A DNA stretch of 64,000 nt from Mycobacterium sp. (GCF_025933915.1 NZ_JAICZA010000006.1:1-64000), one strand, 5' to 3'; positions 42,102 through 52,606 are shown, counted from the first letter of the stretch. A program made the numbers and translations. Notes: generated by a model not told the origin, from the letters alone.

Positions 42102-42889
42102 TGCCGGAGTTCCTTCACTGCGTCGGAGGCACGCGGGGCGAGCGTTAGGGATGGGATGAAACTGCTATTGCCGCAACGGATGACGGAATGGACGACTTCG
42201 GTCAGATGCTCGGCGTCAACCAAACCGCCCAGCATGTACTTGTTCTCCATCCAGTACTTGATGGCCGCTTCGAGAGCGTCGGGATCCCAGCTCTTGTTGA
42301 ATTCGGTCTGCGCGTCACCGGTGCCGCCGAGGCTGTCGCCCACGGCGAGACGGGTGAAACCGATCTCGGGATGTTCGATGCGCCAAGCCTCGACGAGCTT
42401 GTCCAACGCACCCTTGGTGACCGCGTAGGACCCGAGCAGGGGCCACGGGGTCGTGTAGGACGCGCTCAGTGACGACAGGTATACGGCCGAACCCGCCGCC
42501 GCGGCCAGGTGTGGCGCGGCGGCCGCGGTGACCAGCGCGGCGCCGGTGACGTTGGTGGCGAACAACTGCGCCCATTGTTCGGCGGTCACCTCGCGCAGTG
42601 GCGCCAGCACGCCCATGCCGGTCGTGTACACCAGGGCGTCGAGACCGCCGAGCGCGCCGGCCACCTCGGACATCGCCTTGCGGCAACTGTCCGTCACAGT
42701 GACGTCGCAGGCGACGGCTATTGCGCCGTTGCCCGCTTCCTTGGCCGCGTCGACCAACCGGTCGTATCGGCGCGCCAGCAGCGCGACATGCGCACCGCGC
42801 CGAGCGAGCCCGGTGCCGATGCACCGGCCGAGGCCCGCGGAGGCGCCGACGACCGCGACCCGCAGCGGTAGCTGTCCCTTGTCAGACAT
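42095..42889 (-). CDS. Short-chain dehydrogenase/reductase
   Basis: VAVVGASAGLGRCIGTGLARRGA; start at MSDKGQL. Confidence 0.87.
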   Translation of the reverse strand: MSDKGQLPLRVAVVGASAGLGRCIGTGLARRGAHVALLARRYDRLVDAAKEAGNGAIAVACDVTVTDSCRKAMSEVAGALGGLDALVYTTGMGVLAPLREVTAEQWAQLFATNVTGAALVTAAAAPHLAAAAGSAVYLSSLSASYTTPWPLLGSYAVTKGALDKLVEAWRIEHPEIGFTRLAVGDSLGGTGDAQTEFNKSWDPDALEAAIKYWMENKYMLGGLVDAEHLTEVVHSVIRCGNSSFIPSLTLAPRASDAVKELRQW

Positions 42890-42891
42890 TG

Positions 42892-44172
42892 TCAGACATC
42901 GAGTTTGGCGCTGACGGAGGCGAGTGTTGCGCCCGTGGTACGTTCGAACCGGCCGTGGTCGAAGCTGCGGATCTCGACGTCGTGGGCACCGACATCGGCG
43001 CGCAGGGCGCCCACCGTGCATTGGTCGCGGGTGCGGTGTTCGAACGGGTCGAACGAATACCACCGACAAGCATTCTCATACGTGATCTTGTTGATCTCGT
43101 CGTCGGGCAGCCCGGCCATGACGAGGCCGAGTTCCTCGGCCGCCGCGGGCCATGACGAGTCGGAGTGCGGATAGTCGCACTCCCAGGCGATGTTGTCGAT
43201 GCCGACGTCGTGGCGCAGCTTGATGCCGATCGGATCGGCGATGAAGCAGGTCAGGAAGCGCTCCCGGAAGACCTCACTGGGCAGTCTGTCACCGAAGTCC
43301 TGGCCGGTCCACAAATGATGCATTTCGTACGTGCGGTCGAGCCGGTCAACGAAATAGGGGATCCACCCGGTACCGCCCTCCGAGAGCGCGAACCGCACGT
43401 CGGGGAATTCCTTGATGACGCGCGACCACAGCAGGTCTGCTGCCGCCGAGCAGACATTCATCGGCTGCAGTGTGATCATCACGTCGATCGGGGCGTTGTC
43501 GGCGGTCATCGTGATCTTGCCCGACGATCCCAAGTGGACCGAGAGCACCGTGTCGGTGTCCGACAGCGCCCGCCACATCGGATCCCAGTACTCGTCGTGG
43601 TAGCTCGGGAAGCCGAGGGTGGCGGGGTTCTCGGTGAAGGTCACCGAGTGGCAACCCTTCTCGGCATTGCGGTGGATCTCCTTGGCGCACAACTCCGGAT
43701 CCCACAGCACAGGTAATCCCATGGGCAGGAAGCGTCCGGGATAGGACCCACACCACTCGTCGATGTGCCAGTCGTTGTACGCCTGGGTGACGGCGAGCGC
43801 GAGATCCTTATCGGGGTGCGTGGCGAACAGCCGGCCGGCGAAGCCGGGGAAGGACGGGAAGCACATCGACCCGAGCACACCGCCCGCGTCCATGTCCTTG
43901 ATTCGCTCGTGGATGTCGTAGCACCCCGGGCGCATCTCGTCGAAGGCAGTGGGTTCGATCCCGTACTCCTCGCGCGGGCGCCCCGCCACGGCGTTGAGGC
44001 CGATGTTGGGAATGATCGCGCCGTTGAACGTCCAGACCTCCGAGCCATCGGATTGCCGGATCACCCGAGGCGTCTCGCCGGCGTACTTGTGCGCGACCCG
44101 GCCCTCGAACAAGTTCGGCGGCTCCACCAGATGGTCGTCGACGCTCACCAAGATCATGTCTTCGGGCTGCAT
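42892..44172 (-). CDS. Amidohydrolase-family metal-dependent hydrolase
   Basis: MILVSVDDHLVEPPNLFEGR...WECDYPHSDSSWP. Confidence 0.88.
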   Translation of the reverse strand: MQPEDMILVSVDDHLVEPPNLFEGRVAHKYAGETPRVIRQSDGSEVWTFNGAIIPNIGLNAVAGRPREEYGIEPTAFDEMRPGCYDIHERIKDMDAGGVLGSMCFPSFPGFAGRLFATHPDKDLALAVTQAYNDWHIDEWCGSYPGRFLPMGLPVLWDPELCAKEIHRNAEKGCHSVTFTENPATLGFPSYHDEYWDPMWRALSDTDTVLSVHLGSSGKITMTADNAPIDVMITLQPMNVCSAAADLLWSRVIKEFPDVRFALSEGGTGWIPYFVDRLDRTYEMHHLWTGQDFGDRLPSEVFRERFLTCFIADPIGIKLRHDVGIDNIAWECDYPHSDSSWPAAAEELGLVMAGLPDDEINKITYENACRWYSFDPFEHRTRDQCTVGALRADVGAHDVEIRSFDHGRFERTTGATLASVSAKLDV

Positions 44173-44290
44173 GGGTCTCCTTGCGCACAGGTTGAGAGCG
44201 AGGCTATCAGGTCGTAGAGGAACTATATTCAATTACGGAAATGTACATTTTCACGACGGCGGCATTCGGCCAGGGCATGGGTCAGGATGA

Positions 44291-44923
44291 TCACCGCCGC
44301 AATATTTTTCGGGGCTCGACGGCGAAGGAAAGCAGCAGCCGGTCGAGGACCTTGGCGGCTCTACGGCGCGCCTTGGTGGGATTTGCGGCATGCGCAACCA
44401 GCAGCGAGGCCTCCTCGAGCGCCGCGACGAGCATGTGCGTCAGCTCCCCGACGGGTTGGTCGTCGATGATGCCCGCCGCGATCGCTTCGCGGACCACCTC
44501 GTTGATGAGGGCGATGCTGTTGCCCTCCTGAATTTCGCGCAGGGTCTGCCAACCCAGCACCACCGGTCCGTCCACGAGTATCACCCTCTGAACGGCGGGC
44601 TCGGTTGCCGCTTCGAGAAATCCGTGCAGACCGCTCCGGAGCCGTTCCCATGGGTCCGTGCCGGGTGGAGGAGCGGCGATGGACCGCAGCGTCAGGTCGT
44701 TCTCGACGTCTTCGAACACGGCGCGAAACAGCTCGGCCTTGTCCTTGAAGTGGTGGTAGAAGGCCCCGCGCGTGCCGACGCCCGACTTCGCCACGAGGTC
44801 ACCGATGCTCGTATTGAAGAACCCGTGTTCCACGAACAGTTCGCGGCCCGCCTCGATCAAGTCGCGACGGGTCTGCTCGCCACGCGCGCGTCGATCGTCG
44901 TCGGCTCCACCGCGCTGCGCCAT
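44291..44923 (-). CDS. TetR-family transcriptional regulator
   Basis: RRDLIEAGRELFVEHGFFNTSIGDLVAKSGVGTRGAFYHHFKDKAELFRAVF. Confidence 0.93.
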   Translation of the reverse strand: MAQRGGADDDRRARGEQTRRDLIEAGRELFVEHGFFNTSIGDLVAKSGVGTRGAFYHHFKDKAELFRAVFEDVENDLTLRSIAAPPPGTDPWERLRSGLHGFLEAATEPAVQRVILVDGPVVLGWQTLREIQEGNSIALINEVVREAIAAGIIDDQPVGELTHMLVAALEEASLLVAHAANPTKARRRAAKVLDRLLLSFAVEPRKILRR

Positions 44924-45042
44924 GCCGACGATCGTAGCAACATTCAGGCTGCATGTTGAGTGCCGGTCAGCGCTGGCCGCTCCGCACGACATCGCGCAAC
45001 GGCAGGAGCCCGGCCTCAACCTCCATCCTGTATGTTGCCGCT

Positions 45043-46185
45043 ATGGCAGACGAGGTTCGCGCATACGGTTCGGTCGCTCCCCTGAAAGTCGGCTTGCTCA
45101 ACGACTATCCGACCTCCGGCGACACCGACAACGACACCTTCGCCGCGCTGCGGCTGGTGATGGACGAAGCCTATGACTCCGGGTCGCTGGACCGGCCGAT
45201 CGAACTCGTCACACGCAATGCGGTGGGCTTGCCCAACGGTACCTACCTCGCGGTCGAACGGGCCTTCGACGAGCTGGTCGCGGAGGGTTGCCTGGCGATT
45301 TTCGGGCCGTGGGTATCGGACAACGTGGTGCCGCTGCGTCCCCACGTCGAGGCCACCGCGCGGGTTCCGATCGTCACCCTGTCGGGGTCCGAGGGAGCGC
45401 TTGGCGAGTGGTGCTTCGCGTTGAACAACGGCTCGATGCCGGAGGAGCCGGTGATGCTTGCCGCGGTGATGATCGGCGATGGTCGGTCGCGCATCGCCAT
45501 TGCCTACGAGTCGTCGCTCATCGGCAAGGAGTATCTCGCCTTCGCTCAAAGAGCCTACGATGCGGCGGGTTTGAAAGTCGTTACGACCGTGGCGATTCCG
45601 CAGGTCGAGGCCGACAAGTCCAAGGCGGTCACCGCGTTGCGCGCGTCGGAACCCGACGCGCTGGTGCACGTCGGGTTCGGGCATGGATTGTGGGGTTTCA
45701 CGGATGCGCTGCTGGCCGCGGGCTGGGATCCGCCGCGGTACACGACGACGGCCTTCGAAATGGCACACATCAGCGCGGAGTGGATGCGGCACCTGTCCGG
45801 CTGGATCGGGCTGGACAGCTACGACGAGCGCAACACTGTCGGACAGGCCTTCCTCGACCGCTTCGAGGCGCGATACGGTCGCCGGCCGCGACACTCGATG
45901 CCGGGCCTGTCGCACGACGCCGCCACCGTGATCGTGCGTGGCCTCGCCGCGGCGCGCCCGCTGACCGGCGAGGGTGTGAAGAACGGGATGGAGCAGGTGA
46001 AGCTCGTCCCGTCGGCCAGCGGGGCACCGGGGACGTTCCTGAGGTTTGGCCGGTTCATCCGACAGGGCTGGATGGGATCCGACTATCTCGTGGCCCGGCG
46101 GGTGCTGCCCGACGGCAGCGCACACGTTTTTCATGCGGCACCCAGCGACCACATCGCCCGCGCGGTCGCTTCCACGTCAAGCTAG
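45043..46185 (+). CDS. Periplasmic-binding-protein-like (Peripla_BP_6 / LivJ-type) protein without obvious signal peptide
   Basis: LKVGLLNDYPTSGDTDNDTFAALRLVMDEA...GLPNGTYLAVERAFDELVAEGCLAIFGPWVSD. Confidence 0.8.
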   Translation: MADEVRAYGSVAPLKVGLLNDYPTSGDTDNDTFAALRLVMDEAYDSGSLDRPIELVTRNAVGLPNGTYLAVERAFDELVAEGCLAIFGPWVSDNVVPLRPHVEATARVPIVTLSGSEGALGEWCFALNNGSMPEEPVMLAAVMIGDGRSRIAIAYESSLIGKEYLAFAQRAYDAAGLKVVTTVAIPQVEADKSKAVTALRASEPDALVHVGFGHGLWGFTDALLAAGWDPPRYTTTAFEMAHISAEWMRHLSGWIGLDSYDERNTVGQAFLDRFEARYGRRPRHSMPGLSHDAATVIVRGLAAARPLTGEGVKNGMEQVKLVPSASGAPGTFLRFGRFIRQGWMGSDYLVARRVLPDGSAHVFHAAPSDHIARAVASTSS

Positions 46186-47250
46186 TTGGATCGCGCCGAA
46201 CACCGGTGCCGTCACGATGCCGGGTGGTTGGGCAAGCACGTAGGGGATGGCGCGAACCGCGCCCATCGCGATCATCAGATGGCCAGGCATGGCGTGCTGG
46301 CCCGAAGGCGCCACGCCATCGAACCCCACGTCGAGCTGGAGTTCAAAGCTTGGCTCACCTTTGATGACCGCGCGGATCAGCGGCGCCTTCTCGCCGGGCG
46401 CCAGCGGTGCCATACCCCACTGGGGAAGGTCGCGGGTGAGCACCCATTCCTCGTGAATGGCCAGCAACGGGCGGCCCGACCAGTGCCCGATCCACGAGAA
46501 CCGCTGCCCGACAACCGTTCCCGCCTCGATCGTGCCGGCGGGGACCTCGATGTCGTGCGGCAGCGTGGTGGCGTCGACCTCCACATCGATGTGCGTCAGG
46601 GTGATTCCCAGGACGTCAGCCGTGGCGTTGAGGGCCTGGCGGTAGGCCATGTCGAGCTTCTTGATGATCGGGGAGTCAATGCTGACATCTTCCGGCGGTC
46701 TGCCCATCCCCATGAGGTCGACGAGCATTGGCCGACTGTCCACGGCTGAAACGTCGGTGGCTTCGTAGAGATCGATGCGGTCGATGGTCTTGCTCAGCCC
46801 CGTCACGGTCGCGACGAGTCGTTCGAACATGAAACCCGGGTTTTCGCCCGCCGCGTGGAAGCGTGACCCGCCCTGCCGGCATGCCCTCGCGAACGCCGAC
46901 TCGGTCTCTTCGCCATAGGTGGGTAGGTGGTTGTAGGACGTCGTGGTGATGACGGTGCTGCCCGCCGCGAGCAGGCGGCAGATGTCCGCGGCGTTCGTCT
47001 CGACGGCGTGGGCCTTGCTGGCCGCGTGCACAACGACATCGGCGCCCAGGGCGATGATCGCGTCCTTGTCCGTGGTCGCGATCACGCCCGTCGTCGGTGG
47101 TAACCCGCAGAGCGCACCCGCGTCGAGACCGGCCTTCGCCGGGTCGTACACCAGCACGCCGACCAGCTGATAACGCGGATTCTCAATGAGCTCCTGCAGT
47201 GCGGCCCGACCGACGGCGCCGGTCGCCCATTGCACGACGCGAATAACCAA
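46177..47250 (-). CDS. DapB-like NAD(P)H-dependent oxidoreductase (paralog 1)
   Basis: RVVQWATGAVGRAALQELIENPRYQLVGVLVYDPAKAGLDAG. Confidence 0.82.
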   Translation of the reverse strand: MVIRVVQWATGAVGRAALQELIENPRYQLVGVLVYDPAKAGLDAGALCGLPPTTGVIATTDKDAIIALGADVVVHAASKAHAVETNAADICRLLAAGSTVITTTSYNHLPTYGEETESAFARACRQGGSRFHAAGENPGFMFERLVATVTGLSKTIDRIDLYEATDVSAVDSRPMLVDLMGMGRPPEDVSIDSPIIKKLDMAYRQALNATADVLGITLTHIDVEVDATTLPHDIEVPAGTIEAGTVVGQRFSWIGHWSGRPLLAIHEEWVLTRDLPQWGMAPLAPGEKAPLIRAVIKGEPSFELQLDVGFDGVAPSGQHAMPGHLMIAMGAVRAIPYVLAQPPGIVTAPVFGAIQLA

Positions 47251-47301
47251 TCGAATGCTCCAGGTTGCGCTTTCGGATTTTCCTGAGTGTCTGGTTGGTT
47301 C

Positions 47302-47320
47302 AACCTACATCATGTAGGTT
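47302..47320. promoter_or_regulatory. Perfect 19-bp palindrome AACCTACATCATGTAGGTT with extra half-site at 47334-47342
   Basis: Read directly; lies between divergent genes 46177-47250 and 47367-48605. Confidence 0.85.
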
Positions 47321-47366
47321 TGCAACCGACAAGGTGTAGGTTGACTGGCCGTACGGGAGGTGGCAC

Positions 47367-48605
47367 GTGGCGGAGCCTGCGGTTGCCGACGACATCGAGC
47401 AGCGCATCCGCGATGCGCAGGAGAAGTTCAACGCCGGAATGGGCGCCGACGGCGACGCGACCCCCTACCCGCTACTGCGCGAGTTGCGCCGGAAGGCGGC
47501 CGTTCATCCGGGCTGGCCGGAGATGGGCGTTCCCGAGGGCGGACCCGACGGCACGAAGACGTTCACGGCGTACTCGTTCGACGCGGTCAAAGCCGTCTTC
47601 ACCGACAACATCACGTTCAGCACCCGGATCTACGAGGACATGGTGCGGCCCCTGCAAGGCCCAACGATCCTGGAAATGCAGGAACCCGAACACGCGACGT
47701 ACCGCAGGTTGCACGAATTCGCTTTCGCCAGGTCCTCGATGAAACGCTGGGACACCGAACTCGTTGGGCCCCTCGTGGACCGCACGATCGCGAAGTTCCG
47801 CGACAACAAGCGCGCCGACTTGGTCAATGCGGTGTTCATGCCGATCCCCGTCCGGATCATCGCCGCCCTTCTCGGGCTGCCCGAATCCGATATCGGTGAG
47901 TTTCACCGGCTGGCCATCGACCTGCTGGGCTTTCGTGCCGACATGGAAACGGCGATGAAAGCCTCGGCGGAGATGAAGGAGTACTTCGTCGGCGTCCTTG
48001 CCGACCGGCGCAAGTCGCCGAAGGACGACATGGTGACCATCCTGTCCCAGGCCGAAATCGACGGCGTCAAAATGTCCGATGAACAAATCTACGGATTCAT
48101 GCGCAACCTCCTGCCGGCGGGAGCGGAGACCACGTCGCGGTCGACGGCCAGCCTCGCACTGGGTCTGTTGACCCACACCGACCAGCTCGATGCGGTGCGC
48201 GCCGATCGCAGCCTGTTGCCGCAGGCGATCGAGGAGGGCATCCGGTGGGAAACGCCGCTGCTCAACTTCATCCGCGAGGTCACCGCCGACATCGACTTCT
48301 TCGGGCTCCATATCCCGAAGGGTTCGACGATGATGGTCAACCTCGGCAGCGCCAACCATGACGAGACGCGATGGGAGGACGCCGAGTCCTTCGACATCTT
48401 CCGAGAGCGCAAGCCGCACATCGGGTTCGGCCACGGTGCGCACGTGTGCCTGGGAATGCACCTGGCGCGGTTGGAGAGCACCAAGATCTTCGACGCGCTA
48501 CTCGACGAACTCCCGGCTCTGCGGCTCGACCCCGACGCCCCGCCGCCCTACGTGACCGGCACCATGTTTCGTTCGCCACCGCGCCTCGATGTGGTGTGGG
48601 ATTGA
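47367..48605 (+). CDS. Cytochrome P450
   Basis: AGAETTSRS, heme loop FGHGAHVCLGMHLARLE. Confidence 0.93.
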   Translation: MAEPAVADDIEQRIRDAQEKFNAGMGADGDATPYPLLRELRRKAAVHPGWPEMGVPEGGPDGTKTFTAYSFDAVKAVFTDNITFSTRIYEDMVRPLQGPTILEMQEPEHATYRRLHEFAFARSSMKRWDTELVGPLVDRTIAKFRDNKRADLVNAVFMPIPVRIIAALLGLPESDIGEFHRLAIDLLGFRADMETAMKASAEMKEYFVGVLADRRKSPKDDMVTILSQAEIDGVKMSDEQIYGFMRNLLPAGAETTSRSTASLALGLLTHTDQLDAVRADRSLLPQAIEEGIRWETPLLNFIREVTADIDFFGLHIPKGSTMMVNLGSANHDETRWEDAESFDIFRERKPHIGFGHGAHVCLGMHLARLESTKIFDALLDELPALRLDPDAPPPYVTGTMFRSPPRLDVVWD

Positions 48606-48620
48606 AGGAGATCGCCTGAC

Positions 48621-49685
48621 ATGACCCGCGTGATCCAGTGGGCTACCGGGGTGACCGGAACGATGTCGTTGCGGCACGTCTTGAGCCGGCCGGACCTGGA
48701 ACTGGTCGGCGTGCGGGTCTACGACGCGGTAAAAGCCGGGATCGACGCGGGCACGCTGTGCGGGGTCTCCGAAGCAGGAGTGCTGGCGTCCGCCGATCGC
48801 GACACCATCATCGGTACGGACGCCGACGTGGTGCTCTACATGGGAAAAGTGGAGACCGACACGCCGGGTTGCTTCGCCGATGTCTGTGATCTGTTGGCCT
48901 CGGGTAAAAACGTGGTGGCCACCGGCAGTCGGTTTGTTCATCCCCGCTCGCTGCACGAATCGCTGGCAGACGGAATCGAAAAAGCTTGCCGCACCGGCGG
49001 TTCGTCGTTCCTGGGGCTGGGCCTGTATCCGGGCTTCGTCGGCGAGTCGCTCGCGCCGATCCTGTCCCGGCTGACCGAGCGCACCGACCGGATCAGTGTG
49101 CGGGAGGTGCTGAACTACTCGACCTACGCAAGCCGCGACCTGATCTTCAATGCGATGGGCTTCGGTCATGCGCCGGATGATCCCACCCCGTTGCTGACCA
49201 ACACCGACTATGCCGCGAGCGCATGGATCGGCAGCGCGACGATTCTTGCGCAGGCGCTCGGACTCCATATCCGGTCCGTCGAGGGGTTCCGCGAGGTCGT
49301 GACGACGCCGAGGGCGCTGACGGTGGCCGCCGGGGAGATTCCGGCAGGGACCGTGGGCGCCATGCGCTTCGGCGTCGTGGTCGACTGCGGCGAGACCACA
49401 CTCGCCGTCGAACACCTGACCCGGATGGCCGACGACCTGGCCCCCGATTGGCCGACGGAGATCGGTTATGCGGTGACCTTGGAGGGCAAGCCCACCGTGA
49501 CCGTTCAACTGGTGATCGGCTCCCACGGGGAGGATCACGCCGAACAGGGCTGTCTGGCCACCGCGATGCACGCCATCAACGCCATCCCGGCCGTGATCGC
49601 GGCTGAGCCGGGGCTCTACGACTTGTCGACGATTACGCCGTTCGTCGCGCACTGGACTGAGCGCGGCGCCGTGCCCACGACGTAG
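48621..49685 (+). CDS. DapB-like NAD(P)H-dependent oxidoreductase (paralog 2)
   Basis: RVIQWATGVTGTMSLRHVLSRPDLELVGVRVYDAVKAGIDAG. Confidence 0.83.
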   Translation: MTRVIQWATGVTGTMSLRHVLSRPDLELVGVRVYDAVKAGIDAGTLCGVSEAGVLASADRDTIIGTDADVVLYMGKVETDTPGCFADVCDLLASGKNVVATGSRFVHPRSLHESLADGIEKACRTGGSSFLGLGLYPGFVGESLAPILSRLTERTDRISVREVLNYSTYASRDLIFNAMGFGHAPDDPTPLLTNTDYAASAWIGSATILAQALGLHIRSVEGFREVVTTPRALTVAAGEIPAGTVGAMRFGVVVDCGETTLAVEHLTRMADDLAPDWPTEIGYAVTLEGKPTVTVQLVIGSHGEDHAEQGCLATAMHAINAIPAVIAAEPGLYDLSTITPFVAHWTERGAVPTT

Positions 49686-49728
49686 GCGCTTACCCCTACA
49701 TCCGCCGCGACCCCGCGAGGAGAGTTGA

Positions 49729-50727
49729 GTGGTCAAACCTATTGATTTCCAGGTCCTTCGCGAGTCACCGTCCCTGGCCCACTACCGGCGCGAATGGGTC
49801 CCGAGTCTCGGCATGGGACTGTCGGGAATCTGGCTCGGCGCAGTCGTCGCCGACGCATCCGGTCAGAACTACTGGGGGGTGCGGGGATGCGACGACTTTC
49901 TCACCGGAATGACTCACGTCGTGTCCCCGGTGTGCGGATTCCGATCACTGCCGAAAGACCTTGGCATCGACGCACCCCACCTATACCCCGAGTACTCGAC
50001 GCTCGACTGGTTTGAACCGCTGCAATACGTCGATGACGGCAAGATTGTGAAGCTGTCGTATCCGAGCGGACGAATCGAGCGCGACACCAACGAGTTTCAC
50101 TGGTATGACGCCAGCAATCGATGGGAGATCCACGGACGGACCGTCAGCGACATCGTCCTCACGCACGTGCCCACGCAGGACGGTATCGACGACGATGTTT
50201 ACTACCGTCACGAGTTGATGTACGCCACCGGCACGGTCGATGGTGTCGAGGTGTCCGGCTACGCACACCAGGACTTCGCGTATGGGCCGCCGCAAAAGGT
50301 GTACACCGAACTCCCCATCGCCCGTCATCTGCAAGGCATGTGGGTGTCCTGGCTGCATGAGTTCGACGATGGGCAGCTGGGTGGCGGCAGCTTCTGGCAG
50401 GGCCGCGAAGGTGTCGATTTCGGTCCGGGCTATCAGCTCAAAGACGGTGTCACCACGGTATATAAGGACATCGCCGCGGAGCCGACATTCAACCAGGCCG
50501 GAAGGATGACCGCGCTCGACGCGACCATCGGCGCCGATTCTTACACCTTCACCTTCGAATCCAGCGGGAGCCCGCTGCACGTCTTCGGTTCCGTGACACG
50601 CACCTCGTCGGGGATGCGGCCGGCGCGAAGCTGGTGCTGGGTCGAATACACCGGAAACATGCTGACACCGGAGCTGCTCGACGCGGCCACCGCGATGTTC
50701 GCGCTGGCTCGCGGGCTCGACCGGTGA
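49729..50727 (+). CDS. Conserved protein of unknown function (possibly AttH/CrtC-like lipocalin fold)
   Basis: 332 aa, W/Y/G-rich beta-type sequence; fold assignment is a guess. Confidence 0.55.
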   Translation: MVKPIDFQVLRESPSLAHYRREWVPSLGMGLSGIWLGAVVADASGQNYWGVRGCDDFLTGMTHVVSPVCGFRSLPKDLGIDAPHLYPEYSTLDWFEPLQYVDDGKIVKLSYPSGRIERDTNEFHWYDASNRWEIHGRTVSDIVLTHVPTQDGIDDDVYYRHELMYATGTVDGVEVSGYAHQDFAYGPPQKVYTELPIARHLQGMWVSWLHEFDDGQLGGGSFWQGREGVDFGPGYQLKDGVTTVYKDIAAEPTFNQAGRMTALDATIGADSYTFTFESSGSPLHVFGSVTRTSSGMRPARSWCWVEYTGNMLTPELLDAATAMFALARGLDR

Positions 50728-50733
50728 TGTGGG

Positions 50734-51537
50734 TCAGATGAAGTCCGAACCTCCGTCGACGTTGACGGTGGCCCCCGTCACGTAGCCGTTTCGCCGTGAA
50801 GCCAGATATGCGGTGATGGACGCGATCTCTTCGGGCATCCCGGCACGACCGACGTCGCAGGGATGGCCGTAGGTCTTCTCGACCCAGGTCATCACATGTT
50901 TCGGATCCGATGAGTCGAGTCCGTCGGCGTCGAGCACATCCCGCAAGATCTCGGTGAAACTGGCCGTCACGATGGTACCGGGGCAGACGCAGTTGACCAG
51001 GATTCCCTCGGCGCCAAGGCTTTTAGATAGGTTCTTGGTGAAGCTCGCCAGCGCCGATTTGCTGGCCGTGTAGGCGACAAGGCGCGAGCTCTGGCGCTGG
51101 ATCGAGTGCGCCGAGAATGTGACGATGCGCGCCCAATCGGCCGCTCGCAGCATCGGCAGGGCGGCCCGCACCGAGCGCACGGCGGAGAGCGTGCCGAGAT
51201 CGAATGCAGCGTGCCAGTCGTCGTCGTCGAGATCTTCGAACGCGCCCGCGTTCGGACCGACGGTGTGCACCAGGACGTTCAGGCTATCCCAGGCATGACC
51301 AATGGACGCGAACGCGGATGTGATGGACTCGGCATCGAACATGTCGACGCTAATCGTCAGCACTTCGGGAGCGCCCGCACTGCGGATTCTCTTCGCGGCC
51401 GAGTCCAATCCAGCCTGGCCGCGCGCCATGATCGCCACTGAAGCGCCCTCGGCGCCGAGACTCTCGGCGATGGCGAGCCCCATCCCCTTGCTGCCTCCGG
51501 TGACGACCGCCGTTGCGCCGTCGAAACCCAGGTCCAT
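50734..51537 (-). CDS. Short-chain dehydrogenase/reductase
   Basis: AVVTGGSKGMGLAIAESLGAEGA, YTASKSALASFTKNLSK. Confidence 0.9.
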   Translation of the reverse strand: MDLGFDGATAVVTGGSKGMGLAIAESLGAEGASVAIMARGQAGLDSAAKRIRSAGAPEVLTISVDMFDAESITSAFASIGHAWDSLNVLVHTVGPNAGAFEDLDDDDWHAAFDLGTLSAVRSVRAALPMLRAADWARIVTFSAHSIQRQSSRLVAYTASKSALASFTKNLSKSLGAEGILVNCVCPGTIVTASFTEILRDVLDADGLDSSDPKHVMTWVEKTYGHPCDVGRAGMPEEIASITAYLASRRNGYVTGATVNVDGGSDFI

Positions 51538-51552
51538 CGGGTAGTCCTTCCT

Positions 51553-52332
51553 TTACCGGCTGCCACTGAATGTGGGCTGGCCCTTGATGATCCGGGGAGC
51601 CAGGTGAACGATCTCGCTGACCACGGTGGGGTTGGCGTGCGACATGGCGATGAGGGAAAGCATCGCGTTGGCCACGTCCTCGACGGTGGACATATCGTCC
51701 GGAATCTGGCCACCGCGCGCCCAGGCACGGTATAGATCAGCCAACAGGTCGCGATCGGCCCCACGCAGGATTTCGGTGTCGCAAGTGGGGCCGACGCTGA
51801 CGCGGATCACGGCGAGCTCGGGATGTTCGGCCCGCCAGGAGCGCAGGATCTCGTCCAGCGCGGCCTTGCTCGCATGGTAGGCCGCCACACCCGCGCGGGG
51901 GCGGCCTACATCATGGCTCGACGCGATGAGGACCGTGGCGTTGTCGGCCAGGTGGGGGAGGGCCGTCCGCAGTACGTGGGAGGCACCTACGGCGTTGACG
52001 GCATACGCGTGCAGCCAGGTCTCCACATCGGTCTCTTCGATCAGCGCGAACGGCACCACCGCACTGGTGAATACCACGGCGTCGAGCTTCCCAAAGTTGC
52101 CGGCAACGTCGCCGATGACCGATTCGATGGCGCGCGGATCGGACACGTCGAGCTCGTGTGCCGATCCGCCGAGCCGATCGGCCAGTTCTGACAGGCGGTC
52201 TATTCGCCGTGCGGCGAGCGCCACCGCCGCCCCCCGGGAGTGGGCCGCAAGGGCCAACGCCTGTCCGATGCCCGAAGATGCCCCGATGATCAGCATTCGT
52301 GTCCCCGCGATGCTGGAGTGGCGGTCGCTCAT
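51553..52332 (-). CDS. Short-chain dehydrogenase/reductase
   Basis: LIIGASSGIGQALALAAHSRGA, YHASKAALDEILRSW. Confidence 0.9.
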   Translation of the reverse strand: MSDRHSSIAGTRMLIIGASSGIGQALALAAHSRGAAVALAARRIDRLSELADRLGGSAHELDVSDPRAIESVIGDVAGNFGKLDAVVFTSAVVPFALIEETDVETWLHAYAVNAVGASHVLRTALPHLADNATVLIASSHDVGRPRAGVAAYHASKAALDEILRSWRAEHPELAVIRVSVGPTCDTEILRGADRDLLADLYRAWARGGQIPDDMSTVEDVANAMLSLIAMSHANPTVVSEIVHLAPRIIKGQPTFSGSR

Positions 52333-52506
52333 ACTCTGTTTCCTTTAGGTGATTTCATGACTGACGACTGGCCGCGTCAAGGATTGGCGACCGGCCTGTG
52401 TGGTGGACCGAACTCCGCAGTGTCGTGCGGGCATCGTTCACCTCCTCGCCTAAGTCCCCGCCGCTGTCGGTGGCAGAGGCACGCTCAACGCCGACCCCAA
52501 TTCTCG

Positions 52507-52532
52507 CATATGAGAATTAATATTCTCATATG
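52507..52532. promoter_or_regulatory. Palindrome CATATGAGAAT-TAAT-ATTCTCATATG
   Basis: Perfect 11-bp arms; in a divergent intergenic region. Confidence 0.9.
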
Positions 52533-52606
52533 CATGGATCAACGCCGCTGACCCACGAAGTATGACCAAACTGGGCAGAAGACTTGTTTGCGATTTGCGA
52601 TAACGC

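Noticed and set aside
44239-44250. 12-bp palindrome AAATGTACATTT upstream of the amidohydrolase
   Set aside because: Could be an operator but is short, AT-rich and not seen repeated; too weak to claim.
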